A DNA stretch of 64,000 nt from Syngnathus acus. Its lineage: Eukaryota > Chordata > Actinopteri > Syngnathiformes > Syngnathidae. Below are positions 63,201-64,000 of this stretch, one piece after another. The position numbers were made by a program, and so were the translations under genes. A model generated the notes under the pieces. It worked only from the letters and a program-made list of their open reading frames with translations, did not search any database and was not told the origin of the DNA. Position 1 is the stretch's first letter; the number at the start of each line of letters is the position of its first letter. The stretch covers positions 748,491-812,490 of the forward strand of contig NC_051092.1 in NCBI RefSeq assembly GCF_901709675.1, in the 5' to 3' direction.

Positions 63201-64000
63201 GGGTGGAAGGCCCCGCCCCCTCGACTAAATGTCGATCTCCCTATCTCCCTCCCTCCCTCCCTCCTCCTCAACTCTCTACTCCACTGATGAGGCTCTGAGA
63301 TGCAACACGCTCATTGATTTAAGAGCCACCGCAGACATTGATTTGAGATGGCCGAGGTAGCGGGGCACGGAGCTTCCTGTCCGTCTTAATGACTAGATCA
63401 AATGCATCACACCTCGTCAACCGGCCGCTCCAATATTGATTACGCTCCAGACCAAATCCAATCATTTGGAGTCAAATGTATTCTGTGATCCTTTACTTCA
63501 TTTCTTTTGGCTGTGATCCTCAATTTGTAGCAAATCCACTGTGGATTGGACTTAAACACATGCAGCAGCTCCCTGCTGACAAAGGACCATGGGTGGCTGT
63601 GTAAATTCACTCATGTTTACATATACTTATAATGTAAATATATGTGATACTGTACATGCTCGTAAAAACAACACTAGATACCACATTGTTGAAGCTAACT
63701 CAGAAGGCCCATCCTGCTAAAGTACACTAGCAAAATGCTAACACGTAATATGAAACTATAGATAGGCTAACGGATAGCATCGAAGTTACAGTATAAATCT
63801 TTCAATTCAGAACCAAAATGCTGCCACAGAGCATTCAGTCATTATATGCTTGCAAAAACATTTGTTTCATAACTTTATCTTAGCCGTGTGGCTTTTCAAC
63901 TAATTCATGTACGTTAACAGGAGTCGTACATACAGTATATTTCATGTTTGCATCAAGTGGAAAGGGATTAGTCCAAATACTGTACACTGTATAAAAGTAT
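63201..64000. other. Gene desert to end of window
   Basis: A (CTCC)n run at about 63244-63270, then AT-rich DNA. No gene or named repeat. Confidence 0.5.

Noticed and set aside
43000-64000. Search for rplp1,tle3 or other genes expected after kif23
   Set aside because: No exon resembling these proteins as I remember them was found on either strand.

Overview
This window is nuclear DNA of a ray-finned (teleost) fish, probably a percomorph with a fairly compact genome. The evidence is intron-containing genes with many introns of 60-150 bases, orthologues of vertebrate genes whose best-remembered relatives are fish proteins, and typical teleost clutter (hAT and Tc1-like MITEs, CCAT, GGCA and CA microsatellites). 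No bacterial operon, viral genome, rRNA, tRNA or CRISPR array was seen. Nearly all single open reading frames here are chance; real genes had to be read by joining exons at GT-AG (twice GC-AG) junctions in matching phase. Species cannot be given from sequence alone.

Bases 1-42500 are a dense cluster of ten genes. In order: myrf (+, 5' end outside the window, stop at 7265), tmem258 (+, 9215-10072), tmem138 (-, 11020-11939), a cracr2a/b-type gene with EF-hands, coiled coil and a C-terminal Rab GTPase (+, 14419-19238), cd151 (+, 20335-22685), gatd1 (+, 23526-24850), chid1 (-, 25221-27622), a RING/B-box/coiled-coil/SPRY TRIM gene (-, 29375-31754), ddb2 (-, 33023-36704) and kif23 (+, 36877-42452). 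As I remember the human map, MYRF, TMEM258 and TMEM138 lie in 11q12, and CRACR2B, CD151, GATD1 and CHID1 in 11p15.5. The window thus fuses two blocks of conserved synteny, followed by ddb2 and kif23, which share a short divergent promoter.

Bases 42500-64000 hold no protein gene I can support. The region is a gene desert with microsatellites, a possible short spliced transcript at 43880-44396, an exon-like or transposon-like patch at 60170-60740, and several stretches with the composition of conserved non-coding enhancers. In mammals a desert also follows KIF23 towards TLE3, so these may be long-range regulatory elements.

The most interesting observation is in ddb2. A second, diverged copy of the exon coding part of the WD40 propeller lies in the next intron. 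It has its own splice sites and the same start and end phases. Including both copies, or neither, breaks the reading frame. The pair therefore looks like mutually exclusive exons giving two DDB2 damage-sensor isoforms, which I do not remember as described. Other notable points are two GC-AG introns in neighbouring genes (gatd1, chid1), a hAT MITE with a perfect 8-base target duplication, a 22-G run inside an 89-base intron, and a CHR/CCAAT-type bidirectional promoter between ddb2 and kif23.
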